Assembly: GCA_004554165.1 (NCBI GenBank)
Contig: SFNQ01000022.1
Span: forward strand, 1-64,000
Length of the DNA stretch: 64,000 nucleotides
Direction of reading: 5' to 3'
Source: Clostridiales bacterium
GTDB taxonomy: Bacteria; Bacillota; Clostridia; Christensenellales; CAG-138
Made by a program: the position numbers and the translations under genes
Shown here: positions 16,203 through 24,543 of the stretch, piece after piece
Position numbering within the stretch: position 1 is the stretch's first letter
How the letters are laid out: each line of letters begins with the position of its first letter
Notes under the pieces: generated by a model
Told to the model about the DNA's origin: nothing
Seen by the model: only the letters and a program-made list of their open reading frames with translations
Databases searched by the model: none

Positions 16203-17248
16203 CGCGCCGCTCCCGCCCCCTGGAGGGCCTGCTGCACATAATCCGCAGTCAGGAGCTTTTGCACCGTGCCCTCCACATCCAGCCGTTTCGTATTATGGCT
16301 CGTATAGGAGTCGTCTGCCATGGTGTACACCTGGCCTCTGACGACGAATTTATCATAGTTGAGGTCGCGGCTGTCCGCGGCGACCCGGTAGTAATTCCCC
16401 ATGTCCTCGCTGCGCAGGCGCTCCTCCCGGGTCATAAGCGTTTCGTAGAGCTTTTCCCCGTGCCGCGTGCCGATGATCTTCGTGCCCGTATCGCCAAAGA
16501 GCTGCTGCACGGCCTTTGCAAGATCGCCGATGGTGGCCGCGTCCGCCTTCTGGATGAACAGGTCGCCCGGGTTGGCGTGGGCAAAGGCGAAGCGCACCAG
16601 CTCCACCGCCTCATCCAGATTCATGAGAAAGCGCGTCATGTTGGGATCCGTGATGGTCACGGGGCTGCCCGCCCGGATCTGATCGATGAACAGCGGAATC
16701 ACGCTGCCCCGGCTGCACATGACGTTGCCGTAGCGCGTGCAGCAGATCACCGTATCCCCCCGCTCGGCGGCGACCCGCGCGTTTGCCGCGATCACATGCT
16801 CCATCATGGCCTTGGAAATGCCCATGGCGTTGATCGGATACGCCGCCTTGTCCGTGGACAGGCAGACCACGCGCCGCACCCCCGCCTCCACCGCAGCGTG
16901 GAGGAGGTTGTCCGTTCCTTCAATATTAGTCCGCACGGCCTCCATGGGGAAGAACTCGCAGGAGGGCACCTGCTTGAGCGCCGCCGCGTGGAAGATATAG
17001 TCCACGCCGGGCATGGCGTCGCGCAGGGACTGAATGTTGCGCACATCCCCGATATAGAAGCGCACCTTGCCCGCATGCTCGGGGCAGCGCGCCTGCAATT
17101 CGTGGCGCATGTCGTCCTGCTTCTTCTCATCGCGGGAGAAGATGCGGATTTCTCCGATATCGCTCATAAGAAAATGCTTTAAAACGGTGTTGCCGAACGA
17201 ACCCGTGCCGCCCGTAATCATCAGTGTTGCGCCGGAAAATGCGGACAT
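16199..17248 (-). CDS. capE: UDP-GlcNAc 4,6-dehydratase/5-epimerase
   Basis: A 349-residue SDR enzyme that begins UDP-L-FucNAc synthesis. Visible motifs are the NAD-binding TGGTGSFG (about 11-18), FSRDEKKQ, AALKQVPSCE and LSTDKAAYPINAMGISKAMME. The latter has the MxxxK replacement of the usual YxxxK that is typical of CapE/FlaA1/PseB. HGEKLYETL near the C-terminus is also characteristic. ATG 17248 lies nine bases from GGGAGG. It is the first gene of the capE-capF-capG-kinase operon, with a promoter at 17342-17370. Confidence 0.92.
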   Translation of the reverse strand: MSAFSGATLMITGGTGSFGNTVLKHFLMSDIGEIRIFSRDEKKQDDMRHELQARCPEHAGKVRFYIGDVRNIQSLRDAMPGVDYIFHAAALKQVPSCEFFPMEAVRTNIEGTDNLLHAAVEAGVRRVVCLSTDKAAYPINAMGISKAMMEHVIAANARVAAERGDTVICCTRYGNVMCSRGSVIPLFIDQIRAGSPVTITDPNMTRFLMNLDEAVELVRFAFAHANPGDLFIQKADAATIGDLAKAVQQLFGDTGTKIIGTRHGEKLYETLMTREERLRSEDMGNYYRVAADSRDLNYDKFVVRGQVYTMADDSYTSHNTKRLDVEGTVQKLLTADYVQQALQGAGAAR

Positions 17249-17341
17249 ATCGCCTAACCTCCCTGCCAGTATCCCGATTTGCAGAACATCGGCCGGAATC
17301 TCTCTCGTCAACAGCTTGCAGACCGTTCCGGCTTTATCTAT

Positions 17342-17370
17342 ATTGTAACAAAAAGCGCCCGCCTGTACAA
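17342..17370 (-). promoter_or_regulatory. Promoter of the capEFG-kinase operon
   Basis: On the minus strand, TTGTAC and TACAAT are 17 bases apart, giving a leader of about 87 bases before capE. The bases from 17371 to 17667 hold no recognisable gene. Confidence 0.75.
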
Positions 17371-17667
17371 GAGCGCGCCCGGGCTGTTGGGAGAGGGACG
17401 ATTTTAATGCAACGCCAACGATACCAGCCGTCACAAGCGTGCGCCCGACCGCGGGGAAGCGGGCCGCCGCAGCCGGAAATGCTTCCGTTTTTTCGGAACC
17501 ATGGAAAAAGCCGGACCGGGCAAATACTCGCAGCCTACCGCAATCCTGTCATGCTTCCTGCTGCATAATTTCACACTGCATCCCGGAGCCGCATTCCCCG
17601 GTTTTGTCCGAAATCCCACGGATAATTGCCCGTTTCCAATAAATTTTGAAAAAAACATAAAAATGCA

Positions 17668-17696
17668 TTGACAACGAATAAATATTCTACTATAAT
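17668..17696 (+). promoter_or_regulatory. Consensus promoter of the amino acid ABC operon
   Basis: TTGACA (17668-17673) and TATAAT (17691-17696) with a 17-base spacer match the sigma-A consensus at all twelve positions. The gene start at 17737 follows with GGAGGAAA. Confidence 0.92.
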
Positions 17697-17736
17697 GCTC
17701 TGCAAGAAGAAAAAAAGTGTTCGGAGGAAACGACAG

Positions 17737-18588
17737 ATGAAAAAGATTCTTGCAGCAATGATGGCGCTGCTGGCGGTACTCTCGCTGACAGCCTGCGCAA
17801 AGGACAACGCCGCGGAGAGCGAAAAGGTGCTGACCGTGGCGCTCTCGCCCGACTATTCGCCCATGGAGTTTGTGGACACGTCCAAATCCGGCCAGGAGCA
17901 GTATGTGGGCTTCGACGTCACGCTGGCCAATTACATTGCCGACGAGCTTGGCATGACGCTGGAGATCAAGCCCATGTCCTTTGACGCCTGCCAGACCGCG
18001 GTGCAGCTCGGCAATGTGGATCTGGGCATTTCCGGCTTCTCCTGGACGCCGGACCGGGCAGAAAACTTCGCCATTTCCGATTATTATATCGCCGGCGATA
18101 ACGAGACCGAGCAGGTGATCATCACCACGGCGGACAAAGCCGGCGCTTTCTCCGCAGCGGAGGATTTTGCCGGGCTCAAGGTGGGCGCCCAGGCCGCCTC
18201 GCTGCAGGAAATGCTCTGCCAGCAGTCGCTGCCGGAGAGCATTGAGCTGGTGCAGTTCAAGGACGTCAACGACGGCGTACTGGCCCTGCAGACCGGCAAG
18301 ATCGACGCCATGGCCGTGGCCAAGGGCAACGGCGAGGCGATTATGGCGAACAATGCGGACATCGCCATGAGCGGCTTCCAGTTCGAGGTGGACCCGCTGT
18401 ACCAGAACAACGTCATCCTGCTCAACAAAGAGGATACGGCGCTGCTGGAGGAGGTCAATAAAATCCTCGCCAAGGCCAAAGCCGCGGATCTCTACACCGG
18501 CTGGTATGCCGACGCTACCGCGCTGGCCGGCATTGCATCCGCAGCCGACGTCAGCTATGATGACGAGGGGAACGTGCTGGAAGGCTGA
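17737..18588 (+). CDS. Polar amino acid ABC transporter, substrate-binding lipoprotein
   Basis: A 283-residue secreted lipoprotein: signal peptide 1-19, lipobox LTAC with Cys20, then a family 3 solute-binding fold. The fold shows the start TVALSPDYSPMEF, GFDVTLANYIADELG and the hinge LGISGFSWTPDRAENFAISDYYI. It captures a polar amino acid or related small molecule and delivers it to the permease and ATPase encoded downstream. The ligand cannot be fixed. ATG 17737 is chosen for the lipoprotein signal and ribosome binding site. Confidence 0.9.
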   Translation: MKKILAAMMALLAVLSLTACAKDNAAESEKVLTVALSPDYSPMEFVDTSKSGQEQYVGFDVTLANYIADELGMTLEIKPMSFDACQTAVQLGNVDLGISGFSWTPDRAENFAISDYYIAGDNETEQVIITTADKAGAFSAAEDFAGLKVGAQAASLQEMLCQQSLPESIELVQFKDVNDGVLALQTGKIDAMAVAKGNGEAIMANNADIAMSGFQFEVDPLYQNNVILLNKEDTALLEEVNKILAKAKAADLYTGWYADATALAGIASAADVSYDDEGNVLEG

Positions 18589-18611
18589 TTCCCTTCCAAA
18601 CCGCCCGATGC

Positions 18612-18643
18612 CGCCCGTCCGGGAGCGATGCCCCCGGCGGGCG
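18612..18643 (+). terminator. Hairpin within the ABC operon (attenuator-like)
   Basis: CGCCCG-T-CCGGG pairs with CCCGG-CGGGCG between the binding protein and permease genes. It has no U-tract. It would stabilise the upstream message or reduce read-through, raising the ratio of binding protein to permease. Confidence 0.35.
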
Positions 18644-18702
18644 TTCCGCGTATAACATTCTGGCCGGATCTGCGCCTTCCGGGCCGGAAAGGAGAGTAAG
18701 AC

Positions 18703-19386
18703 TTGAGTTTTTCAACGATCCTGCAAAACCTCTGGAAAATCCTGTCCCAGTATTGGGATGTGTTTCTCATCAAGGGCCTGAGCATTACGCTGCTGCTGTC
18801 GGTCCTGACCGTATTCTTCGGCACCATTCTGGGGGCGCTGGTGGCCCTCGGGAAGATGTCGCGCTTCAAGCCCCTGCGTTTTCTGGTAACCGCCTATGTT
18901 GAGATCATTCGCGGCACGCCGATTCTTTTGCAGCTCTATGTCGGCTATTTCATCGTGCCGCTGGCGCTGCCCTTCCTCGGCGTGAGCACCTTCGCCAGCA
19001 TTACCGTGGCCCTCATCATCAACAGCTCTGCCTACGTTTCCGAGGTCATCCGCTCCGGCATTCAGGCCGTGGACGGCGGGCAGACGGAGGCCGCCCGCAG
19101 CCTCGGCCTCAGCAAGTCCCAGGCCATGCTGAAGGTGGTTCTGCCGCAGGCGGTGAAAAACATCCTGCCCGCGCTGGGCAACGAATTCATCATGGTCATC
19201 AAGGAGACCTCGCTGGCATCCACCTTCTTTGTGGGCGATCTCATGACCTCCTACCTGACGGTCAAGGGCGCCACCTATCTCTCCTTTGAAAGTCTGATGA
19301 TCGTCGGCGCCATCTATTTTATTCTCACCTTCTCGCTGAGCAAGGTGGTGGGCGTGTTTGAAAGGAGGCTGAAGGCCAGTGATTAA
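18703..19386 (+). CDS. Polar amino acid ABC transporter, permease
   Basis: A 227-residue inner-membrane subunit of the HisM/GlnP type with about five membrane helices. The N-terminal GLSITLLLSVLTVFFGTILG, the EIIRGTPILLQL segment and the cytoplasmic EAA loop (GGQTEAARSLGLSKSQAM) are visible. The start is TTG 18703, seven bases after GGAAAGGAGAG; no ATG fits. It overlaps the ATPase gene by eight bases. Confidence 0.9.
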   Translation: MSFSTILQNLWKILSQYWDVFLIKGLSITLLLSVLTVFFGTILGALVALGKMSRFKPLRFLVTAYVEIIRGTPILLQLYVGYFIVPLALPFLGVSTFASITVALIINSSAYVSEVIRSGIQAVDGGQTEAARSLGLSKSQAMLKVVLPQAVKNILPALGNEFIMVIKETSLASTFFVGDLMTSYLTVKGATYLSFESLMIVGAIYFILTFSLSKVVGVFERRLKASD

Positions 19387-20104
19387 AGCGGTCAATCTGG
19401 AGAAGAGCTTTGGCGACGTGCACGTGCTGCGCGGCATCACGGAGACCATCCACAAGAACGAAATCGTCAGCATCATCGGCCCCTCCGGCGGCGGCAAGAG
19501 CACCTTCCTGCGCTGTCTGAACCTGCTGGAAACCCCGGACGCGGGCGAAATCTACTTTGAGGGCGTGCAGCTCAACGCGCCCGGCGTGGACATCGACCTG
19601 CACAGGCAGAAGATGGGCATGGTATTCCAGCACTTCAACGTTTTCCCGCACATGACCGTGCGCGAGAACATCACCATGGCCCCCGTGCTGCTCAAGAAAA
19701 AAACCCGGCAGGAGGCGGACGATCGGGCGAAGGAGCTTCTGGCCCGCGTTGGTCTGCTGGAAAAAATCGACGAGTATCCCCGCAAGCTCTCCGGCGGCCA
19801 GAAGCAGCGGCTTGCCATCGTGCGCGCGCTGGCCATGGAGCCGGACGTGATGCTCTTTGACGAGCCCACCAGCGCCCTGGACCCGGAGATGGTGGGCGAG
19901 GTGCTCACGGTCATCAAGTCGCTGGTGCAGGCGGGCATGACCACGGTGATCGTCACGCACGAGATGGGCTTTGCCCGCGAGGTGTCCGACCGGATCCTGT
20001 TCATGGACGGCGGCCTGATCGTTGAGCAGGGTCCGCCGGAGCAGGTGCTATCCCATCCGCAGCACCCGCGCACGAAGGAATTCCTGAGTAAGGTGCTGAT
20101 TTAG
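19379..20104 (+). CDS. Polar amino acid ABC transporter, ATP-binding protein
   Basis: A 241-residue GlnQ-type ATPase. Walker A is GPSGGGKST (about 35-43), the signature LSGGQKQR, Walker B VMLFDEPTSALDPE and the switch histidine in VTHEM. It starts with GTG 19379 inside the permease stop region (eight-base overlap), so the two are translationally coupled. A terminator at 20234-20262 ends the operon. Confidence 0.93.
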   Translation: MIKAVNLEKSFGDVHVLRGITETIHKNEIVSIIGPSGGGKSTFLRCLNLLETPDAGEIYFEGVQLNAPGVDIDLHRQKMGMVFQHFNVFPHMTVRENITMAPVLLKKKTRQEADDRAKELLARVGLLEKIDEYPRKLSGGQKQRLAIVRALAMEPDVMLFDEPTSALDPEMVGEVLTVIKSLVQAGMTTVIVTHEMGFAREVSDRILFMDGGLIVEQGPPEQVLSHPQHPRTKEFLSKVLI

Positions 20105-20233
20105 TCTTTCGGCATGCACTCCGGTTCCCGCAGCACGTCTCTGCGCCGTCCTCCGCTTTGCACGGGGGGCGCAGCCGGCTGTCTCCTCTGAAAAGGAACG
20201 CCCCGCGGCACAAGGCTGCGGGGCGCAGAGAGT

Positions 20234-20262
20234 CGAAAAAGTGGCTGAACGCCACTTTTTCG
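20234..20262 (+). terminator. Terminator of the ABC operon
   Basis: A perfect 11-bp stem, CGAAAAAGTGG with CCACTTTTTCG around a seven-base loop, followed by AGCTTTTAC. It is 130 bases past the ATPase stop. Confidence 0.7.
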
Positions 20263-20289
20263 AGCTTTTACAGGTTTTGCCTCTCGCAT

Positions 20290-20386
20290 TCGCTCCCGGG
20301 CGGCAAAACCTGCAACGTACGAAACCCTCCGGGTTTTCATCCGTTCTGACGCACTTGTCGTCAGAGCCGGATGGAACATAAGGGGC
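20290..20386. repeat. Dispersed intergenic repeat, copy 2
   Basis: Matches 10128-10220 almost base for base across CCCTCCGGGTTTT, TGACGCACTTGTCGTCAGAG and CCGGATGGAACAT. It lies between the ABC operon terminator and the end of the PilZ gene. Both copies sit in gene-end spacers. Confidence 0.75.
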
Positions 20387-20406
20387 TGCGGGGAACCCTC
20401 CCTCCG

Positions 20407-21069
20407 CTATCCCCGGTAATGCGCGCGGCGCTCCTGCTGGAGGCGCATTAAAATGCGATAGAGCGCATCCTCCTGCTGCGGCGTCAGCTCTTCAAACTGG
20501 CAGCCATAGTAATGGCTGTTGCCGTCCCGCTGTGTGATGCGGCGAATCCGGCAAAGGGGTTCCAGGGTAAAATCGAAAAAAGAGAGTCTGGCCGTCAGCA
20601 GCTCGTCCACCCCAAAGACGATGGGCGTGGAAAAGAGCATGCCGCCCAAACTGATATCCTCAACGCTGACCGTCACGGACTTTTCCGCCTGCCCCGGCCC
20701 CACCTCCAGCGACGTAACAACCGCCCGGGCGCGGGTGCGCACACGCAGGAACTGCCGGTTGTCCGTAGCAGTGATAATCTCAAGCCCCGTCACACGCAGC
20801 CGCTCTCTGGTGGAGGCGCTGACCATGCCGCTGAGCACCTTATAGCCCAGGCGCGCCTGGTGTATGTTGATCTTTACCGCCGTGCCAAAGGAGAGCTCCG
20901 TCAGGTCAAACCCTTCGCGGGAGGGGCCGAACACCAGCGCCTTTTCTTCGATGCTCTGAATTCTGCCATAGTCCAGCAGATCGTTTTGCAGAGTCACGAT
21001 TTCCGACAAAGCGTTGATATAGCCCTTCTCCAAAATGGTATTGGATTCTTCCGCCGTCCTTTTCTTCAT
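20407..21069 (-). CDS. PilZ-domain protein (predicted c-di-GMP receptor)
   Basis: A 220-residue cytosolic protein with an N-terminal YcgR-like beta domain and a C-terminal PilZ domain. The two c-di-GMP motifs are present: RQFLRVRTRAR (RxxxR) at about 109-119 and SVEDISLGGMLF (DxSxxG) at about 140-151. It probably senses c-di-GMP. ATG 21069 has GGAGCG at eight bases; an upstream in-frame GTG is less likely. It stands alone and no motility genes are nearby. Confidence 0.85.
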   Translation of the reverse strand: MKKRTAEESNTILEKGYINALSEIVTLQNDLLDYGRIQSIEEKALVFGPSREGFDLTELSFGTAVKINIHQARLGYKVLSGMVSASTRERLRVTGLEIITATDNRQFLRVRTRARAVVTSLEVGPGQAEKSVTVSVEDISLGGMLFSTPIVFGVDELLTARLSFFDFTLEPLCRIRRITQRDGNSHYYGCQFEELTPQQEDALYRILMRLQQERRAHYRG

Positions 21070-21268
21070 AATGGTTCGCTCCGAAACAGGGGGCGGCCCG
21101 ATCTGTACTGAACCGCCCACATTTACACAAATATATTTTACAGGAAACCGGCGTTACAATCAACCAAGGATTTCAGAATTCTTTGCAGAAATGCCGGCGG
21201 CAGCCGCTGCCGCGCGCCGAACCGCCCCCCAGGGCGGCCTTCTTCTGCTCAGACGCCGTTTCCTGTGG

Positions 21269-21274
21269 TATAAT
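21269..21274 (+). promoter_or_regulatory. Extended -10 promoter of the sugar kinase
   Basis: TGTGGTATAAT carries a consensus TATAAT (21269-21274) with an upstream TG. The -35 (TGCTCA) is poor. The gene starts at 21309. Confidence 0.5.
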
Positions 21275-21308
21275 GGCATATCCGAATCCAATCGTGGAGG
21301 AGCAAACC

Positions 21309-22259
21309 ATGTACGATGTCGTCGCCATCGGCGAACTGCTGATCGATTTTACAACGCTGGAAACCAACGCGGCAGGCTACCCGCTCATGCAGGCCCATCC
21401 CGGCGGCGCGCCCGGCAATTTTCTCGCCGCAATGAGCGCATACGGCGCAAAAACCGCCTTTCTCGGCAAGGTCGGAGACGACGCCTTCGGCAGGCTGCTG
21501 ATCCATACGCTGGAAGCAGCGGGCATCGATGCGGCCGGCGTGCGCGTGGACCCCGCGGTATTTACCACCCTCGCCTTTGTCACCCGTGACGCCCGGGGAG
21601 AACGGTCCTTCAGCTTTGCCCGCAAACCCGGCGCAGACGCCATGCTGCGCCCCGAAGAGATCGATCTCTCCTGCATCGATCAGGCCCGCATCCTGCACTT
21701 CGGTACGCTCAGCCTGACGGACGAGCCTGCGCGCGCAGCGACGCAGCTTGCAGTGACTCACGCAAAGCGGGCAGGGAAGCGCGTCACCTTTGACCCAAAC
21801 CTCCGACTGTCGCTGTGGCCGGATCCGGAAACCGCGCGGCAGCAGATCCTCTGGGGATTGGGGCAGGCGGATGTGGTCAAAATCAGCGACGAGGAAGCGG
21901 CGTTCCTCTTTGGCGCCTGTGCGCCGGAGGAAGCGGCGGCCCGGCTGCTGGACGATTTTAAGGTGTCTCTGGTCCTGTTGACGCTGGGCGCCAAGGGCTG
22001 TCTGCTGCAAAACCGGCTTGCATCCGCCCGGGCGGCCTGCCCGAAGGTCTCGCCCGTCGATACCACCGGCGCGGGCGATATCTTCGGCGGCAGCGCGATG
22101 GGTCGCATGCTGCGCCTCGGCAAAGCGCCGGAAGCCCTGACCGGCGACCAGCTCATGCAGATTGCCCGCTTTGCCGTAACCGCCGCCAGCCTTTCCACGG
22201 AACTGCAGGGCGGCATTTCCAGCATTCCCTCCGAGGCGGAGGTGCTTGCGCGGATGTAG
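21309..22259 (+). CDS. PfkB-family carbohydrate kinase, fructokinase-like
   Basis: A 316-residue ribokinase-fold enzyme. GELLIDF at the start, the PfkB signature 1 region (HPGGAPGNFLAAMSAYGAKTAFLGKVGDD) and signature 2 with the catalytic Asp (PVDTTGAGDIFGGSAMGRML) are present. The layout matches clostridial ScrK-type fructokinases. The sugar is not proven, and no sucrose hydrolase or PTS gene is near. ATG 21309 follows GGAGGAGC. Confidence 0.85.
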   Translation: MYDVVAIGELLIDFTTLETNAAGYPLMQAHPGGAPGNFLAAMSAYGAKTAFLGKVGDDAFGRLLIHTLEAAGIDAAGVRVDPAVFTTLAFVTRDARGERSFSFARKPGADAMLRPEEIDLSCIDQARILHFGTLSLTDEPARAATQLAVTHAKRAGKRVTFDPNLRLSLWPDPETARQQILWGLGQADVVKISDEEAAFLFGACAPEEAAARLLDDFKVSLVLLTLGAKGCLLQNRLASARAACPKVSPVDTTGAGDIFGGSAMGRMLRLGKAPEALTGDQLMQIARFAVTAASLSTELQGGISSIPSEAEVLARM

Positions 22260-22563
22260 CGGGCGTTCCTGCAGCCCGCGCTCAGGCTCTGCCGGCGCCC
22301 GGCAGCCTCCCGCCGTCTGGCCCGGGAAGTCCGGGCCGAAAGCCGGCATTGGTCTGTGAAAAAGGGCTTCCCCGGGGCTGTTCCGGGGACGTTGTCCCTG
22401 AAGCGTTCTCCCCTGTTGCGGCATGTTTTCCAAAACGGAGCGCCCGCTTTGGGACGGTTTCCCAGCGGTATCCGCGGTCTGAGACCCTCGGTCGCCCTGT
22501 GCAAAGCGGTTATTCTGTTAACCGGCGCGGTGGATGGCCGGACAGCAGCGCCATGTTCTCCCC
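22260..22563. other. Spacer between convergent kinase and carrier genes
   Basis: About 300 GC-rich bases with several short hairpins, for example GGCCCGG/CCGGGCC at 22319-22337 and a CCCCGG/CCGGGG pair near 22380. None has a U-tract, and no gene is supported. Confidence 0.4.
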
Positions 22564-23472
22564 CTATGCGGCAAGCAGCAGAACGACGGTCATACAGACC
22601 AGCGAGCTCAGAATGGTAATCGTATTCCAGCTGCTGGCAAGGCCCACGTCGCCGCCGCGCTCGCCCGTATAGGCCGCGCTGATGGAGGAGATGGGCGCAA
22701 AGACCGCAAGCGCAGCCCCAAGCCGGATTTCATGCTCAAAGGGCAGCAGGAAGTAAAACGCTGCGGCCAGCAGCGCAGAAATGCCGAAGCGGAGAACGAA
22801 GGCCTTCCCGATCCAGCGAAGCTGTGCCCGCCGGATCTTCAGGTTCATACCCAGTCCCAGCATGAACATGGCCAGAAAGCTGTTGGCCGAGCCGACCAGC
22901 CCCGCAAACTCCAGCACCGGGCCGGGCAGTCGGAGGTTCAGAGTAGCCAGCAGCAGCATCGCCAGATATGTGATGGTGGTGACGCTGCGCGAAATGCGCT
23001 TTGCCACCGCGCCGAGGCGGATCCGGCCGCCCTCCTGCATGGCAGCGCAGAGCGCGTTGGTGCCGCCGGTTGCCCAGATGGCATTGCCGGCGTCGAACAG
23101 GCATACGGAAACCACAGCCGTCGGTCCCAGCAGGCTGGCCACATAGGGCAGGGCAAAGCAGCCGATATTGTGGCCGGAAAAGTTCAGCATGCAGAATACC
23201 TGCTCGTCCATGCCCCTGCGCTTCCCGGTCAGATACCCCGTTCCGACCAGCAGGGCGTTGACAAGAAAGCCCAGCGGGAACATCCACAGCAGCGCGGGCG
23301 TGACCTGGATATGCGCAAAATTCGTAATGACAGCGCAGGGCAGCGTTACGTTCAGAACGGTTTTTGAGACCACGGCAAACGCCTCCTCCGGCAAAAAGCG
23401 AATCCGGCGGAGAACATGGCCGAGCAGAATGATGGCGACCAGCATGCAGGCGCGGGCTATAATTTCTTGCAT
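22564..23472 (-). CDS. Auxin efflux carrier (AEC) family transporter
   Basis: A 302-residue membrane protein with about ten hydrophobic segments in the two-bundle AEC arrangement. NFSGHNIGCFALPYV and the C-terminal STRUCTURE of paired helices are typical of malate/auxin-type permeases (MleP, YfdV). The substrate is probably an organic anion. ATG 23472 lies just seven bases after a -10 element and has no ribosome binding site, suggesting a leaderless message. The in-frame extension to 23514 would include the promoter, so it is rejected. Confidence 0.82.
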   Translation of the reverse strand: MQEIIARACMLVAIILLGHVLRRIRFLPEEAFAVVSKTVLNVTLPCAVITNFAHIQVTPALLWMFPLGFLVNALLVGTGYLTGKRRGMDEQVFCMLNFSGHNIGCFALPYVASLLGPTAVVSVCLFDAGNAIWATGGTNALCAAMQEGGRIRLGAVAKRISRSVTTITYLAMLLLATLNLRLPGPVLEFAGLVGSANSFLAMFMLGLGMNLKIRRAQLRWIGKAFVLRFGISALLAAAFYFLLPFEHEIRLGAALAVFAPISSISAAYTGERGGDVGLASSWNTITILSSLVCMTVVLLLAA

Positions 23473-23479
23473 GAAAATG

Positions 23480-23508
23480 AGTATACCGCAGTTATCGACA
23501 CGCGGCAA
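23480..23508 (-). promoter_or_regulatory. Promoter giving a leaderless carrier mRNA
   Basis: On the minus strand, TTGCCG and TATACT are 17 bases apart, and ATG follows the -10 after seven bases. Transcription would therefore begin at or next to the start codon. Confidence 0.7.
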
Positions 23509-23742
23509 GGCCAATTTCTCCTTATTCGACTCCTGTTTTCAACACGCACCGTCGCGCCTTCTCTGGGGATTTTATGTTGACCTTGTTCCTTTGGGTCCTC
23601 AACAGACTTTTTGAGGGAAACACACGAAACCGTTTTGTCCATGGAAAACATACGCCGCCCAATATCGTTAAAATGGCACACAACAGGAGGATAACTTTGT
23701 CAGAAGCCCAAAAACGACTATCTGAGATAATTTCGGCAGGCA

Positions 23743-23777
23743 AAAAGCCCCGGAATCTCCTGGATTCCGGGGCTTTT
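23743..23777 (-). terminator. Terminator of the tRNA-Thr/tRNA-Pro operon
   Basis: A perfect 15-bp stem, AAAAGCCCCGGAATC with GATTCCGGGGCTTTT around a five-base loop, with the U-run on the minus strand. Confidence 0.9.
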
Positions 23778-23779
23778 CC

Positions 23780-23856
23780 TGGTCGAGGTGACTGGATTTG
23801 AACCAGCGGCCTTTTGGTCCCGAACCAAACGCGCTACCAAACTGCGCTACACCTCG
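23780..23856 (-). tRNA. tRNA-Pro (anticodon CGG)
   Basis: A 77-base cloverleaf on the minus strand including an encoded CCA. The acceptor CGAGGTG pairs with CACCTCG. The anticodon loop TTCGGGA between TTTGG and CCAAA gives CGG, reading CCG codons. The T arm is GGTTCAAATCC. Confidence 0.95.
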
Positions 23857-23860
23857 AAAG

Positions 23861-23936
23861 TGGAGCCAATGAGCGGACTCGGACCGCTGACCTGCTGATT
23901 ACGAATCAGCTGCTCTACCAGCTGAGCTACATTGGC
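23861..23936 (-). tRNA. tRNA-Thr (anticodon CGT)
   Basis: A 76-base cloverleaf on the minus strand with encoded CCA. The acceptor GCCAATG pairs with CATTGGC. The anticodon loop TTCGTAA between CTGA and TCAG gives CGT, reading ACG codons. It is four bases from tRNA-Pro, with a shared promoter and terminator. Confidence 0.95.
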
Positions 23937-23950
23937 ATTCGCACTTTCCC

Positions 23951-23979
23951 ATTATAAGAAAGTGCGTTGGCTCTGTCAA
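23951..23979 (-). promoter_or_regulatory. Consensus promoter of the tRNA pair
   Basis: On the minus strand, TTGACA and TATAAT are separated by 17 bases, a full match, and end 15 bases before tRNA-Thr. Confidence 0.92.
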
Positions 23980-23980
23980 G

Positions 23981-24370
23981 TTATTTCTTTTCAGATAGCT
24001 GTGTCAGCGCGTTTTTCAGCGCTTCCGGGAGCGGCAGACCGATTTTTGCCGTATTTTCCAGAATGGACAGCCCTTCGTTTACGATATAGAACAGGCAGAC
24101 CGCCGCGCGCAACGCCCCGTTGGTGGAAAGCACCAGGCGGTCCAGCGCCGTCGCAAGGCCGATAATCAGAAAAATCGTTACCTTGCGCAGCAGCCCGCGA
24201 AAGCCTACCTCCGAAGAGAGCGCACCCTGCACGGCCGCTCCGGCAAAGCCGGTCAGGTAATCGATGGCGACGGCGATGAGCAGCGCGGTCAGCAGTCCGT
24301 CCCACGGCCCGAACAGAAAGGCCGCTACGCCGCCAAGCGCGGCGATCAGGCCCGAAAAAAACTCCTTCAT
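23981..24370 (-). CDS. Holin-like membrane protein (phage holin 4 family)
   Basis: A 129-residue protein with an N-terminal MKEFFSGLIAALGG segment and three to four membrane helices. The AIDYLTGFAGAAVQG motif is typical of the toxin-secretion/phage-lysis holin family, whose chromosomal members occur next to cell-wall enzymes. No phage genes surround it; the gene upstream is a D-Ala-D-Ala carboxypeptidase. It may help export or tune an autolysin, but this is a guess. Its stop abuts the tRNA promoter. ATG 24370 has GGAGGG at ten bases. Confidence 0.8.
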   Translation of the reverse strand: MKEFFSGLIAALGGVAAFLFGPWDGLLTALLIAVAIDYLTGFAGAAVQGALSSEVGFRGLLRKVTIFLIIGLATALDRLVLSTNGALRAAVCLFYIVNEGLSILENTAKIGLPLPEALKNALTQLSEKK

Positions 24371-24454
24371 ATCCTGTTTTCCCTCCAATGTCTCTTTGAA
24401 ATTCCGTTCCGCCTGCGGCAGGCCCGGGCGATATGGCCGCCGTACAGCAAAAAA

Positions 24455-24489
24455 GGAACCGGCGCACCATCTGCTGTGCGTCCGGTTCC
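24455..24489 (-). terminator. Terminator of the carboxypeptidase gene
   Basis: GGAACCGG-CGCAC pairs with GTGCG-T-CCGGTTCC. On the minus strand the hairpin is followed by TTTTTTGC. It lies 55 bases past the carboxypeptidase stop and before the holin gene. Confidence 0.8.
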
Positions 24490-24543
24490 ATTGTAGGTCA
24501 GAATCCTTCCGGATTTTTCCGATAATTGGCTTTCCGATCATTT

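Noticed and set aside
23981..24370. Holin gene considered as a prophage marker
   Set aside because: No other phage genes surround it, and the neighbours are tRNAs and a cell-wall carboxypeptidase; single chromosomal holin-like genes are common in Clostridia.
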